A DNA stretch of 64,000 nucleotides, taken from contig NC_060107.1 of NCBI RefSeq assembly GCF_021155765.1, positions 3,483,501-3,547,500 of the forward strand, given 5' to 3'. Origin of the DNA: Diprion similis (taxonomy: Eukaryota; Arthropoda; Insecta; Hymenoptera; Diprionidae). A model generated the notes under the pieces. That model was not told the origin of the DNA. It saw nothing but the letters and a program-made list of their open reading frames with translations, and did not search any database. A program made the translations under genes and the position numbers. Positions 39,960 to 53,500 of this stretch are shown here, piece after piece (positions within the stretch are counted from its first letter, which is position 1; each line of letters opens with the position of its first letter).

Positions 39960-42154
39960 TGCTGACAGTAGTCGCCATGCGGGCTTAAAATTCCCTGAGC
40001 TTTGCCTATAAGGGCGGAAAAAACAAATTTTTCAATAAACTACATTATTTTATTACGATTTACGATTCATTTGGTTTATTCTCATTCGTTAACATTATGA
40101 CCGCCGACGACTAGTCTCCAAATTGTATCTATCATGACGCGTTAAATGCAGACTGAATTTAATAATATTAGGATTTCAACGCCGGGTGAGGATGTTTAAT
40201 CATTACGCCAACTCGTTCTCGTGTTCATAATTATTATTAATACTATTTTCGATATAGGTGATAACTTCGAACGATTCTTATATAATTTTTGATATGCACG
40301 AATTTTAATATTAATTCACTCAATTTTAAAGTATCTTATTAACGAGAATTATTGAGCAAGGTGGCACCCACGTGTTTATTGTGTATTTTTAACTAGGAGA
40401 AACATTTACGCAGTGACTAGAAATTTTTTTCTTAGTATTGCTCACTCTGCCATAAGGTTACAGTGATGCCAATAACGAATCAGCTGATTTTGACAGTTGG
40501 GGAAACATAACCTATATCGATTAACAACATCGTTACGAAGGATACTATAAAAATTATGGTAATTGTTTTTGTGAATGTAGATCTTGCAGTAGATTCGTCG
40601 GATGAAAATGTGACGAGGTATAATTTGCAATATAATCATTCAGATCCGTATGTCTATGCCATGATGAATTCATCTTTTGTATGCCTACATACATGCACCG
40701 ATATTTATTCACTGCGTAGTAATAACACTTTATGGCATGCAGTTGTTTATCAGTAAAATGACATAATAGCATGATAATAAGTCACAAATATCTCACTCAC
40801 GGCAGTCACATCAAAAGACTTGCATATTTGTTGGTCAAATTGTGATACAGCCAAGTCCCGGTCTGAAACTTTTGGACCAAATTACATACTTAATAACGTT
40901 ATCTGTTATATGATACATCCAGTTTAGTGAAAGTTACAAACGAAATGTTATCAAATTTATATTCAATCATTAGTCATTGATTTTATCATTCAAATATCTT
41001 CTATTTGAATTTTATAAAAATACTAGTTCTCATCTAATAACATTGTTTTCGATTGAGTCTATCATTAGTAATTTCACGTGTAAGATTTTACGACTTCACA
41101 AATTTTTGAATACGGTCTTTTATAAAAATAAATAATCTACTATCTGATTCGAGTTTTCTTTTTAGAATGGAGTTCACTAGTTCAACAGCTGAAAACTGGA
41201 AAAAAGTTGTGGTATAATATTCTATTATATTATAATTATAGTATGTAAAATAAGCTATTTTTAGTTTGATTACATTAAAACTCGATATCAACCGTGACAA
41301 ACCTTTCGAGATAAAAAAACATTTCCCGATATACTGTAAATTTAAAGAGACTACAGCTAGAGGTAATGATTAATTTTGGGGAGAAATAACAGATTAATAC
41401 AAAAAGAGAATCTTAATCAATTGTATTTCTGATCTACTAACCATATTGAAATGGCAAAATATACACTCGCAAATCTGTCATATGACCGTATTGTTATCAC
41501 AAACACAATTATTTTTTCAACTGAGAACACATGTATACATATACTATAATACGTGAATACAAAGTCAGCAACATGCCACCTCACGCGTACAACATTAATA
41601 CATAGAAAATAATAACCAGCCTGAAAACAATTAAAATCAATGTTTAAAGATATTTGAAGATTTTTGGCGATTAAGTATTTCAGAAGTAAGCATTTTGCAA
41701 ATAATACTTCAATCAGTTAATGAAGCAGGATCCTATTGAATTAGATTTTTATTCATTCATAATAAACTAACTTGACATCATTTCTCGATTCAGATTGAAT
41801 TGCAATAGTTTCATGTTAATTAAAAATACAAACTTCTGTGATGGTTAAAGTTATTATGATATGATCAATATTGTCAATAAATCAATCGTATGTTGTATCC
41901 ATCTACTTTCAGTTCGTATATTTCTTCTACAGAAAATGTTGGTGGCATGATACGACTAAGCAAATTAATCTTCGATGTCGAATTTACAATGTTACATTAG
42001 CAAGTATAAATAAATACAATTCGTAACACGTGATGAAAAGAGTTCATTAATTGATAGTTACACCACAATTCATTCTGTACTTTTCTCTCTCTCACTCTAT
42101 CTCTCTTTCTCGCTCGTTTTTCTTCTCTTTTAATTTTGCGTTACACAGTAGTCT

Positions 42155-42160
42155 TTTATT
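42155..42160 (-). terminator. Poly(A) signal of STT3B
   Basis: AATAAA on the minus strand about 160 nt past the STT3B stop codon. Confidence 0.5.
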
Positions 42161-42321
42161 TCTCATGTACACCACTGGTCAGAATTATGCATAGAAAGGT
42201 GTTCAAACTCCTAATAAGTGAGGGGGACGGTGATGTTGGTTTGTTTGTTTTTTAAATTTTTTTATTATTTTCGAAATTATCGTCCAAGTTTGTTTGGGAA
42301 GAACTTCAGACGGTTATTGCG

Positions 42322-45300
42322 TTACGTAGTAGTTCTTTTCTGCGGCTTTTGCCCCTTTACAACGGTGGGTCGACCCTTGATCAGTCCCTTCTTGCGACGC
42401 GCTGTCTGTAACATCAATTTCCAGCCCCCCATAATTTCAACTACGCTTCTGGATCATCTGGTGTATTTGTTACAGAGAACCAAACGATACGACGGACATG
42501 TCAAAAAATGTCTCTGAAATCGTTTCTAAGAAACATAATGCTCACCTTTTTGCTGAGAAATGAACTCGTTCTTCGATTAATCGTGCGCTCTGCTATTGGG
42601 ATTCTGGGTCGATTAAACTCCTCTGGTTTCTTCACTCTGTGGAAAAAAACATAAAAAAATATACCAACTCAAATGAATATAGCAGAGGGAGTTTCAACAT
42701 ACGTAGCTGAAAATATGGAATAATCACCTGTAAATCCTAACAAGCCAATGCTCAGTGGTATATGCTTCGTCCAAATATGTGAGTTGAAAGTTTTTGTTGC
42801 CTATTTCCGCGTTACGAGTACGATCAAAGCCTGCGGGAGAGCGATAGTCGATCTTGACTTCTCCAAATCGATAATAACTCAGTTTGTACATAAGGGAATT
42901 GAGCAGAGTAGGAGAGCCCTCCGAATCAACTCTAAATTCTCCGCGCTCTGTAAAGTAGTCGCTTTCCCTAATATCTTGCGGATGTTCACCCTCGGCTATA
43001 CGAACCATCCATAAAAATTTATTTATGTCGTCGCCAGAGTAACCGATCATCCCACCAAATATAACCAGCACATAATCTACATCCAACGTTGTCATTATAT
43101 CGTAAGCAGCACTCTCATTCGAACTCATAGCCTTGCCCACTAAAGCTATGTGCGAGTTGTTCCATGTATTATTGTCCACAAGTGTTGTCCTGTTGGTGAA
43201 TATTATTGAATTTAACAATTACTGATCTTTCACAGCAACAAAGTTTAAATGGAGTAAAATATCATAGACCTGAACAGCGAATAGAAAAATTAATATCTTC
43301 ACCTATTGGCCATGCCCGCTATTTGATAGCCGTAATCCCACCAGCTCATTACTCTTGCGTCGTTTGGTGTATTTTGGGCAAGCCAGTAGTATGCCTCTCG
43401 GAAATCATCGAGTATTGATCGACCACCGTCATTGCTGTAGGATGCCAGAACTATAGAAGGACTAGAATATGCGTTACTCGTCACCCAGGTACAATGAACA
43501 GTGAACATCATTAGTAGCATCGAAATTCCAATGACGACACCGTTACGGAGATTTGCTCCGAGTCCGTCGCCTGAACCTTTTGGTCTCTCGTGTTTCATGC
43601 GCCGCAGTTTTCCCGCTTTATCATATAAGGCACGTCCAGGGCTTCGCTCTGTTTCTTCCTCGCTCTCCTCCTCGCTTCCCTCTCCACCTTCTCGATCACT
43701 TCCCTCTTTATCCTCCTCTTTTAAAAACAATTCCAGTAAACCGCTAAAAGCTACTCCAGCCAACATACATACGACCGGCGTCAGAGTAAGCATCAACCGT
43801 ACCATAACACCGGCAAAGTACACAGCGCTTATAGCATATAAAACCACTGTAACAAATTCAAGGGAATTCGTATTAGATTTAAAATATTCTGCACTCCCAG
43901 ATCATAGAGTTTAATTTTTGATAAACGATATTCAAGAGTGAAGACTCGAACCAACTTACCAAAAACGCGTTCGTCATTAATATGCTTGATACAGTACCAC
44001 AACCCAACGGGAAAGGTGGTAACCAAAATATGCAGGTCAAAGAAGAAGCTGAACCATGTGGTAGGTTGATGTTCAGAGACAGAGGCAATTATGGGAATAT
44101 GAATTTTAGCGTATCCTGTGTCCCATAGGGAGTAAAATCGTCCACTCCAAGGAGCAACGAGTCCCGAGTAAGTGAGAACAATTAGAATGAGCAGAAGGGC
44201 TGCTGCTGTAAGAGTTACAAAACCACCAAAGTACTTCATCTCAGACTTGGTCAGCATTGTTCGAAGATACCTGGAAGCGCAGCATATGATTAGCATGAGG
44301 TTTTTTGCAGTGTAAAATTATCGAGTTTTGTCTTTAATTTCTGTGACAAAACTGATTCAATTTGAAGTTCCTTGTTGATTGTATTACCTGAAAACTGCGA
44401 CAAAGATCAGTAGACCAAACACACCTCCAGCAGCCATGTGTTCGGAAGTTCTTATCGGTTGAAAGCCAACAAATGGTATTTGCATACTGAGCAGTAGACC
44501 AAGAATGTAGAATGTTGTATAGCTTGTGAAAAGCCGATTGCTGTACCGATTCATGACCAACAGTGCAAATACGTGAAGTGGGATTAAGTTTATGATAAAA
44601 ACATATCCTCCCCAGGCAGACACCATGTAAAAGTAGGATAGGGCAGTAAGAACAGCCCAAAATATCGAGCCAGTCTTAACCGACTTTACCCAAAGGTAGT
44701 AAGTGAATTGCAAGGCAAATATGGCAATGCCCTCATTGTCGTAACTGCCGGCTACGGACCTGGATATATATCCAGGAACGATAGCTATAAAGCAAGCGGC
44801 AAATAAACCGGCTCCAGCACTCCATAATTCTTTGGTCAAGAAGTAGGTTGATATGGCGGTTAGGCCGCTGAAAACTGGTGCCAAAAACACGCAAATGTCT
44901 CTTATGTGCACAGGAATGTTGAGGGAGTGGAGAATGTAGTGTATTGACCCAGATGTTATCATAAGACCTGGGTAGACCGTCCCACCAACGATACGACCCA
45001 GCGGGTACCATGCTCTTTCGTCAAACCAGTTCAGAAAATTATAAAATCCATGTTGTACCATGTATGCCGTTGCTCGATAATTGAACCTTTAACAAGAAAG
45101 ATAAATTTTATTAAAATACTGAATCCTGTGTGAAAAAAATATTTTTCAATCTACATGGTTATTTTTCTCATATTATCTTCATCAGATAACTCAAAATGAT
45201 TAGGGGGTTCACATAAACAATACCAGCTTTCAGAGTCAATGTTGTAAGAGCAAGAGATTTGAAGTGGTGAAAGGATCTGATAAGGTCAGCGATAAAAAGT

Positions 45301-45738
45301 TTCTTCTCACTTAATTGGTAAAGAAGGCAAGAACAATTGCTGAGTGAGGAGGTGTTGAAATGGAGAGTAATTTAATTACTTGAAATCAGTCTATAATAAC
45401 TGATATGGATATATATAACCTGATATAGAGTTGGTTATCGGGAGGCGACTGTTTCCATAGAATTTAGTGAAATGAGAGAGGTAGAAAGTGGAAATTATGT
45501 GATGAAGTTGTACGTACCATGGGTCAAACTCATGGATAATGCTCTCGAAACGAATAACAGCGAATAATCGGGAAGCGAATCCCGATATCCAAGCGAGGAG
45601 CAAAACGGTAAAGGTGATCAACGAACTTAGACCGAATTTAGTTAGCGTTGAACTCTTCACCTGTCGTGAATTAGTCGGCTGTTTGTCGGGGAACAGGACT
45701 TTCTTCGCGTACGGTGCGTTCGCCTTCGAAGGCAGCAT
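42322..45738 (-). CDS. Stt3B: Oligosaccharyltransferase catalytic subunit STT3B
   Basis: Seven exons: 45738-45518, 45086-44388, 44270-43960, 43846-43303, 43189-42728, 42636-42546 and 42405-42322. All phases match; total 2,412 nt, 803 residues. The enzyme sits in the ER membrane and transfers the dolichol-linked glycan to Asn in N-X-S/T sequons. Seen motifs: EFDPW with D72 (first acidic motif, split by intron 1), SYDNE with D190 and E192 (second), SVSE with E373 (external loop), WWDYG at 579-583, which reads the sequon, followed directly by a DNNTWNN block. Multiple membrane helices begin at about residue 36. It is STT3B and not STT3A because of IAGMANR, the block [18 protein letters not shown], and the acidic Ser/Glu-rich insert in exon 4. 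The basic Lys/Arg tail of exons 6-7 is also typical. ATG at 45738 is the first; a few bases upstream the frame is not conserved. No defects are seen. Confidence 0.97.
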
Positions 45739-46553
45739 TTTTTAACAACCTCGGTCACTCTCTTATCCTTAAAAATTTTACCTGAATACAAGACTTATCA
45801 CCAACACCGCCATACGCGCACAAAACACCGGTCCCCGCACGACACGCAAGCAAAGCAGACCACACGACGAAAGTAACGACACCACGAACGACACGTCAAC
45901 TATCCGCATGATGGCCAACGCTAAAAAACATCCCTAGATCAAGGCCTGCGAAATGTAAACAGAAGCTGAAAGGAAACTAGGCTAGTCCCGCTTTTACTTT
46001 GAAATCATAAAAAAAATTTCATAACATAAACTTCCGCATGCATAATACACATTCGTTTATCAAACTTGATACTTTTTATTTATTTATATATGTGAACGTA
46101 GAACAGATGTTAATTATTTATAGATCATTTTTTACCTAATCTTATTTTAATCATGGGTATACATTATATCAAGTAGAGTGTATAACATTGCATAACTTAC
46201 AATTAGCCTTGGGAGATAGGTTTGAGGTATGGGTTTTGAAATATTTTTTTTCATTATTAAATATAATAACATTTTTTATTATACAGAGTCAGATTATTTA
46301 TGTTAAATACAAAAATACAATTTATATACTAGTCTAGGACAGAATTTTTATATTGCCTCTTGCTATTCAATTAGAAAACTCTGATATTATGCTTGTTGTT
46401 GAATAGAATTATCAATTACACATACTTAGCTCAACGTATGTTACATAATTTGATACTATGCACTGCGAATGATATATGTAATACCATTTGCATCAAGGTA
46501 TGTACAAAATTTGCTCAACTTCGTGAGAGATTCAGAAACGTTTTAAAAGTACA
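45739..46553. other. Spacer between Idi and Stt3B
   Basis: About 815 bp between the Idi stop and the Stt3B start, both on the minus strand. It must contain the Idi 3' end (AATAAA on the minus strand at 46075-46080 or 46275-46280) and the Stt3B promoter. The part next to Stt3B (45,780-45,960) is locally GC-richer. Confidence 0.5.
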
Positions 46554-47400
46554 TCATTCAAAACGCTGTATGTGAGTATGATCCTGCAGTTTTTCAAGAG
46601 CCTGAAGATTGTCCCACCAAAGGGGTAGTCTATGTGTAAGGATAAGTTGAAACCACGGAGTGAGAGGGCAGTCCACGAGTTTCAAGAAATCTGGCATCTG
46701 TCGCCTGGAGACCCAACGAACTTCACTGACCTCATCAGCATTAGGATCAAGAGTTATGTTCGCCTTTTGAAGAAATAATATGTAGTCTATCTCATGCTCG
46801 CCCCAGTGACCGTCCCCAATATCGTGATAATGAATCCTGGTGAGGTACGTGAAGTCGTTCGGCTGAACCTGATTAGCGGGAATTCCCAATTCGTAAGAAA
46901 GCCGGCGTTGAGCAGCTTTTCGAATACCTAGTACATTTCGTTCCTCCATTTCTTCAGGTATCTCCGCCAGAGGATGACTGCAGCATGTGTTCGTATAATG
47001 AGCTGGGAAAGTGACCTGAAAAAAATTGATAGTGCAAATAAAAAGTAGACTGTTTAAATTATTGAATGAGAGGTTGGTAAAAATTTGATCAATCGTGAGT
47101 TTACTAAGAGCTGAAACTCACCTTGTTTGCCGATCGTTTTTGGAGTAACAAGTCCCCTTTTTGATTGAAAAGAAATATGCTGAACGCTCTGTGAAGAGGG
47201 ATACTACCGTCTTGACCGACGCGATGGCAATCTCTCTTGGAAGCTTCTCCAAGAGGACGATCTTGGCTATCGACTAGAATGCATCGTTCTTCGAGTGCAG
47301 CTTCTTGCAGAGTAGCTGTCTGCATTTTGGCATAACGTCGCAAGGTTCCAAAGAGTGTTTCCCTCGCTATACGACGAACTTCTCTACTTGTGGCAAGCAT
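46554..47400 (-). CDS. Idi: Isopentenyl-diphosphate Delta-isomerase, type I
   Basis: Two exons, 47400-47122 (93 codons) and 47015-46554, phase 0, with donor GTGAGT and acceptor TTTTTTCAG; 246 residues. It converts isopentenyl diphosphate to dimethylallyl diphosphate in the mevalonate pathway, feeding farnesyl diphosphate, dolichol and, in insects, juvenile hormone. Seen: CILVDSQD at the start of the domain, a metal-binding CHR (about residue 60), LHRAFSIFLFN, the catalytic-Cys block TNTCCSHP (101-108), the Nudix-like helix GIRKAAQRRLSYELGI (123-138), and WGEHEIDY (164-171) with the catalytic glutamate. The C-terminal WWDN motif is present. The N-terminal 27 residues are basic and amphipathic (MLATSREVRRIARETL), which suggests a mitochondrial presequence; no peroxisomal SKL-type tail is seen. 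The ATG at 47400 is the first in frame. Confidence 0.96.
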
Positions 47401-48223
47401 TACGTGTAAAATTTATAACACGATATTCTCTCGATATGTTCGTTTAAAGGATAGTAAAATTTCGTCACAGGTTATAGAAACGCACAGGGTTCGTTTCTTC
47501 CTATACTTTCAACGTTGTTTTGCGGTTTGCAGCGATAGATCGCGACTCGATAGCCTTTATACAATAATTCTACTTTCATGAATTCTTATCTACTTATTCA
47601 TATTTCTAAATGACGTCTTCAGTACACAATAAGAATGAATACGAATTGTTATGCATTGCGACACATTTGACAGTTTGACACGCATGCATCCATGTAGAAG
47701 GATGAAGTATATTACTAATAAGGGTACACGTATTGTACACACATTCATACAGTAACGTATTGTTAGATGGATTCTGACACGTTCGATATCCCTAGAAATC
47801 TTTCGACCCACAAGGCTCATCCAACCTAAGCGTCCAACACCGTTGGTCGTAAAATTTCTGGGGTTATCGGACGTATCAGAATCCTCAGAATCTATCTAAA
47901 AATGTATGTAGGTATATCGCTCTTCAGTCAACGGCTAACGTCGGCTACTTAGGCTACGTTCCGAAATAAACTTCCAGTATTGTCAACCATCTTTTATCTC
48001 TTTTGCGCTGTCAGGGTTGTGGGTAGCTTTGCCTCTGTCCTAGGGAGTTTGTAGCGTTGGCAGTTTGTTTCGGAACACACTTTTGGGCTACCACGGTGTT
48101 GCTATAGATAGGAGAGTTGATAAGGATAACGGACTGTGGCGGGATTTGTGCGTAGTGGCATGTTGTACGAACAATTGACTATCAACAAACGGTTCAAAGC
48201 ACCCGAATCGTGAGTATTTAGCA
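47401..48223. other. Idi 5' flank up to the satellite
   Basis: About 820 bp holding the Idi promoter. No conserved frame is seen. It ends at the first, degenerate satellite copy. Confidence 0.5.
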
Positions 48224-48399
48224 CCAATTCTGTCAGGCACTATTCCAACGTAATTTTGCGAGAGGAATCAATTGAGCGCAGTCCCAATACGCTGCGAGCA
48301 ATGGATCAAGAGATCAAAATAATTTTCGGCTCAAAAATTCACCAACAAGTGAGGCTAACCCCTCTGGATTTTGAACCAAAATTTCGACGAATTTGAAAA
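48224..48399. repeat. Degenerate, internally deleted left-edge satellite copy
   Basis: This copy follows the consensus but is more diverged than the inner ones, and 134 nt of the unit (between ATCAAGAG and AATTTTCGG) are replaced by 8 nt (48313-48320). A decayed edge copy is what unequal exchange theory predicts, since edges are rarely homogenised. Confidence 0.85.
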
Positions 48400-50547
48400 G
48401 TGCTGCAATTCATTCTGTGAGGCAATATTCCGACGTAATTTTGCGAGAGGAATCGATTAAGCGCAGTCCCAATACGCTGCGAGCAATGGATCAAGAGTTA
48501 CAGGCGAAAACCTGCTTATTTTCGTCCTCATTTCTCTGCTGTTGGTCCTACGCTCTTTGTCATGTGATTTTTGAGTTCGTGGGGGTCGATTTACTCCGGA
48601 AAGGGTCATACGAATCGATTCCGAGACGACAAATTTTCGGCTCAAAAATTCACCAAAAATTAAGGCTAACCCCTTTGGATTTTTGGCAAAATTTCGACGA
48701 CTTTGAAAAGTGCTGCAATTATTTCTGTGTGGCACTATTCCGACGTAATTTTGCGAGAGGAATCGATTAAGCGCAGTCCCAATACGCTGCGAGCAATGGA
48801 TCAAGAGTGACAGGCGAAAAACTGCTTATTTTCGTCCTCATTTCTCTGCTGTTGGTCCTACGCTCTTTTTCATGTGATTTTTGAGTTCCTGGGGGTCGAT
48901 TTACTCCGGAAAGGGTCATACGAATCGATTCCGAGACGACAAATTTTCGGCTCAAAAATTCACCAAAAAGTAAGGCTAACCCCTTTGGATTTTTGGCCAA
49001 AATTTTGACGACTTTGAAAAGTGCTGCAATTAATTCTGTGAGGCGCTATTCCGACGTAATTTTGCGAGAGGAATCGATTAAGCGCAGTCCCAATACGCTG
49101 CGAGCAATGGATCAAGAGTTACAGGCGAAAAACTGCTTATTTTCGTCCTAATTTCTCTGCTGTTGGTCCTACGCTCTTTTTCATGTGATTTTTGAGTTCC
49201 TGGGGGTCGATTTACTCCGGAAAGGGTCATACGAATCGATTCCGAGACGACAAATTTTCGGCTCAAAAATTCACCAAAAAGTAAGGCTAACCCCTTTGGA
49301 TTTTTGGCCAAAATTTTGACGACTTTGAAAAGTGCTGCAATTAATTCTGTGAGGCGCTATTCCGACGTAATTTTGCGAGAGGAATCGATTAAGCGCAGTC
49401 CCAATACGCTGCGAGCAATGGATCAAGAGTTACAGGCGAAAAACTGCTTATTTTCGTCCTAATTTCTCTGCTGTTGGTCCTACGCTCTTTTTCATGTGAT
49501 TTTTGAGTTCCTGGGGGTCGATTTACTCCGGAAAGGGTCATACGAATCGATTCCGAGACGACAAATTTTCGGCTCAAAAATTCACCAAAAAGTAAGGCTA
49601 ACCCCTTTGGATTTTTGGCCAAAATTTCGACGACTTTGAAAAGTGCTGCAATTAATTCTGTGAGGCGCTATTCCGACGTAATTTTGCGAGAGGAATCGAT
49701 TAAGCGCAGTCCCAATACGCTGCGAGCAATGGATCAAGAGTTACAGGCGAAAAACTGCTTATTTTCGTCCTCATTTCTCTGCTGTTGGTTCTACGCTCTT
49801 TTTCATGTGATTTTTGAGTTCCTGGGGGTCGATTTACTCCGGAAAGGGTCATACGAATCGATTCCGAGACGACAAATTTTCGGCTCAAAAATTCACCAAA
49901 AAGTAAGGCTAACCCCTTTGGATTTTTGGCCAAAATTTCGACGACTTTGAAAAGTGCTGCAATTAATTCTGTGAGGCACTATTCCGACGTAATTTTGCGA
50001 GAGGAATCGATTAAGCGTAGTCCCAATACGCTGCGAGCAATGGATCAAGAGTTACAGGCGAAAAACTGCTTATTTTCGTCCTAATTTCTCTGCTGTTGGT
50101 CCTACGCTCTTTTTCATGTGATTTTTGAGTTCCTGGGGGTCGATTTACTCCGGAAAGGGTCATACGAATCGATTCCGAGACGACAAATTTTCGGCTCAAA
50201 AATTCACCAAAAAGTAAGGCTAACCCCTTTGGATTTTTGGCCAAAATTTCGACGACTTTGAAAAGTGCTGCAATCAATTCTGTGAGGCACTATTCCGAAG
50301 TAATTTTGCGAGAGGAATCGATTAAGCGCAGTCCCAATACGCTGCGAGCAATGGATCAAGAGTTACAGGCGAAAAACTGCTTATTTTCGTCCTAATTTCT
50401 CTGCTGTTGGTCCTACGCCCTTTTTCATGTGATTTTTGAGTTCCTGGGGGTCGATTTACTCCGGAAAGGGTCATACGAATCGATTCCGAGACGACAAATT
50501 TTCGGCTCAAAAATTCACCAAAAAGTAAGGCTAACCCCTTTGGATTT

Positions 50548-53500
50548 TTGGCCAAAATTTCGACGACTTTGAAAAGTGCTGCAATTAATTCTGTGAGGCA
50601 CTATTCCGACGTAATTTTGCGAGAGGAATCGATTAAGCGCAGTCCCAATACGCTGCGAGCAATGGATCAAGAGTTACAGGCGAAAAACTGCTTATTTTCG
50701 TCCTCATTTCTCTGCTGTTGGTCCTACGCTCTTTTTCATGTGATTTTTGAGTTCCTGGGGGTCGATTCACTCCGGGAAGGGTCATACGAATCGATTCCGA
50801 GACGACAAATTTTCGGCTCAAAAATTCACCATAAAGTAAGGCTAACCCCTTTGGATTTTTGGCCAAAATTTCGACGACTTTGAAAAGTGCTGCAATTAAT
50901 TCTGTGAGGCGCTATTCCGACGTAATTTTGCGAGAGGAATCGATTAAGCGCAGTCCCAATACGCTGCGAGCAATGGATCAAGAGTTACAGGCAAAAAACT
51001 GCTTATTTTCGTCCTCATTTCTCTGCTGTTGGTTCTACGCTCTTTTTCATGTGATTTTTGAGTTCCTGGGGGTCGATTTACTCCGGAAAGGGTCATACGA
51101 ATCGATTCCGAGACGACAAATTTTTGGCTCAAAAATTCACCAAAAAGTAAGGCTAACCCCTTTGGATTTTTGGCCAAAATTTCGACGACTTTGAAAAGTG
51201 CTGCAATAAATTCTGTGAGGCACTATTCCGACGTAATTTTGCGAGAGGAATCGATTAAGCGCAGTCCCAATACGCTGCGAGCAATGGATCAAGAGTTACA
51301 GGCAAAAAACTGCTTATTTTCGTCCTCATTTCTCTGCTGTTGGTCCTACGCTCTTTTTAATGTGATTTTTGAGTTCCTGGGGGTCGATTTACTTCGGAAA
51401 GGGTCATACGAATCGATTCCGAGACAACAAATTTCCGGCTCAAAAATTCACCAAAAAGTAAGGCTAACCCCTTTGGATTTTTGGCCAAAATTTCGACGAC
51501 TTTGAAAAGTGCTGCAATCAATTCTGTGAGGCACTATTCCGACGTCATTTTGCGAGAGGAATCGATTAAGCGTAGTCCCAATACGCTGCGAGCAATGGAT
51601 CAAGAGTTACAGGCGAAAAACTGCTTATTTTCGTCCTAATTTCTCTGCTGTTGTTCCTACGCTCTTTTTCATGTGATTTTTGAGTTCCTGGGGGTCGATT
51701 TACTCCGGAAAGGGTCATACGAATCGATTCCGAGACGACAAATTTCCGGCTCAAAAATTCACCAAAAAGTGAGGCTAACCCCTTTGGATTTTTGGCCAAA
51801 ATTTCGACGACTTTGAAAAGTGCTGCAATTAATTCTGTGAGGCACTATTCCGACGTAATTTTGCGAGAGAAATCGATTAAGCGCAGTCCCAATACGCTGC
51901 GAGCAATGGATCAAGAGTTACAGGCGAAAAACTGCTTATTTTCGTCCTAATTTCTCTGCTGTTGGTCCTACGCTCTTTTTCATGTGATTTTTGAGTTCCT
52001 GGGGGTCGATTCCCTCCGGAAAGGGTCATACGAATCGATTCCGAGACGACAAATTTTCGGCTCAAAAATTCACCATAAAGTAAGGCTAACCCCTTTGGAT
52101 TTTTGGCCAAAATTTCGACGACTTTGAAAAGTGCTGCAATTAATTCTGTGAGGCGCTATTCCGACGTAATTTTGCGAGAGGAATCGATTAAGCGCAGTCC
52201 CAATACGCTGCGAGCAATGGATCAAGAGTTACAGGCAAAAAACTGCTTATTTTCGTCCTCATTTCTCTGCTGTTGGTTCTACGCTCTTTTTCATGTGATT
52301 TTTGAGTTCCTGGGGGTCGATTTACTCCGGAAAGGGTCATACGAATCGATTCCGAGACGACAAATTTTTGGCTCAAAAATTCACCAAAAAGTAAGGCTAA
52401 CCCCTTTGGATTTTTGGCCAAAATTTCGACGACTTTGAAAAGTGCTGCAATAAATTCTGTGAGGCACTATTCCGACGTAATTTTGCGAGAGGAATCGATT
52501 AAGCGCAGTCCCAATACGCTGCGAGCGATGGATCAAGAGTTACAGGCGAGAAACTGCTTATTTTCGTCCTCATTTCTCTGCTGTTGGTCCTACGCTCTTT
52601 TTCATGTGATTTTTGAGTTCCTGGGGGTCGATTTACTTCGGAAAGGGTCATACGAATCGATTCCGAGACGACAAATTTCCGGCTCAAAAATTAACCAAAA
52701 AGTAAGGCTAACCCCTTTGGATTTTTGGCCAAAATTTCGACGACTTTGAAAAGTGCTGCAATCAATTCTGTGAGGCACTATTCCGACGTCATTTTGCGAG
52801 AGGAATCGATTAAGCGTAGTCCCAATACGCTGCGAGCAATGGATCAAGAGTTACAGGCGAAAAACTGCTTATTTTCGTCCTAATTTCTCTGCTGTTGGTC
52901 CTACGCCCTTTTTCATGTGATTTTTGAGTTCCTGGGGGTCGATTTACTCCGGAAAGGGTCATACGAATCGATTCCGAGACGACAAATTTTCGGCTCAAAA
53001 ATTCACCAAAAAGTAAGGCTAACCCCTTTGGATTTTTGGCCAAAATTTCGACGACTTTGAAAAGTGCTGCAATTAATTCTGTGAGGCACTATTCCGACGT
53101 AATTTTGCGAGAGGAATCGATTAAGCGTAGTCCCAATACGCTGCGAGCAATGGATCAAGAGTTACAGGCGAAAAACTGCTTATTTTCGTCCTAATTTCTC
53201 TGCTGTTGGTCCTACGCTCTTTTTCATGTGATTTTTGAGTTCCTGGGGGTCGATTTACTCCGGAAAGGGTCATACGAATCGATTCCGAGACGACAAATTT
53301 TCGGCTCAAAAATTCACCAAAAAGTAAGGCTAACCCCTTTGGATTTTTGGCCAAAATTTCGACGACTTTGAAAAGTGCTGCAATTAATTCTGTGAGGCAC
53401 TATTCCGACGTAATTTTGCGAGAGGAATCGATTAAGCGCAGTCCCAATACGCTGCGAGCAATGGATCAAGAGTTACAGGCGAAAAACTGCTTATTTTCGT

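Larger units (their letters stand above)
38989..42321. other. INO80D 5' region and STT3B 3' region
   Basis: About 3.3 kb. The part next to INO80D (38,989 to about 39,980) has higher GC and should carry its promoter and any 5' exons. The rest is AT-rich without a conserved frame. The short open frames at 39,638 and 40,556 match nothing. The end next to 42,321 is the STT3B 3' UTR. Confidence 0.5.
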
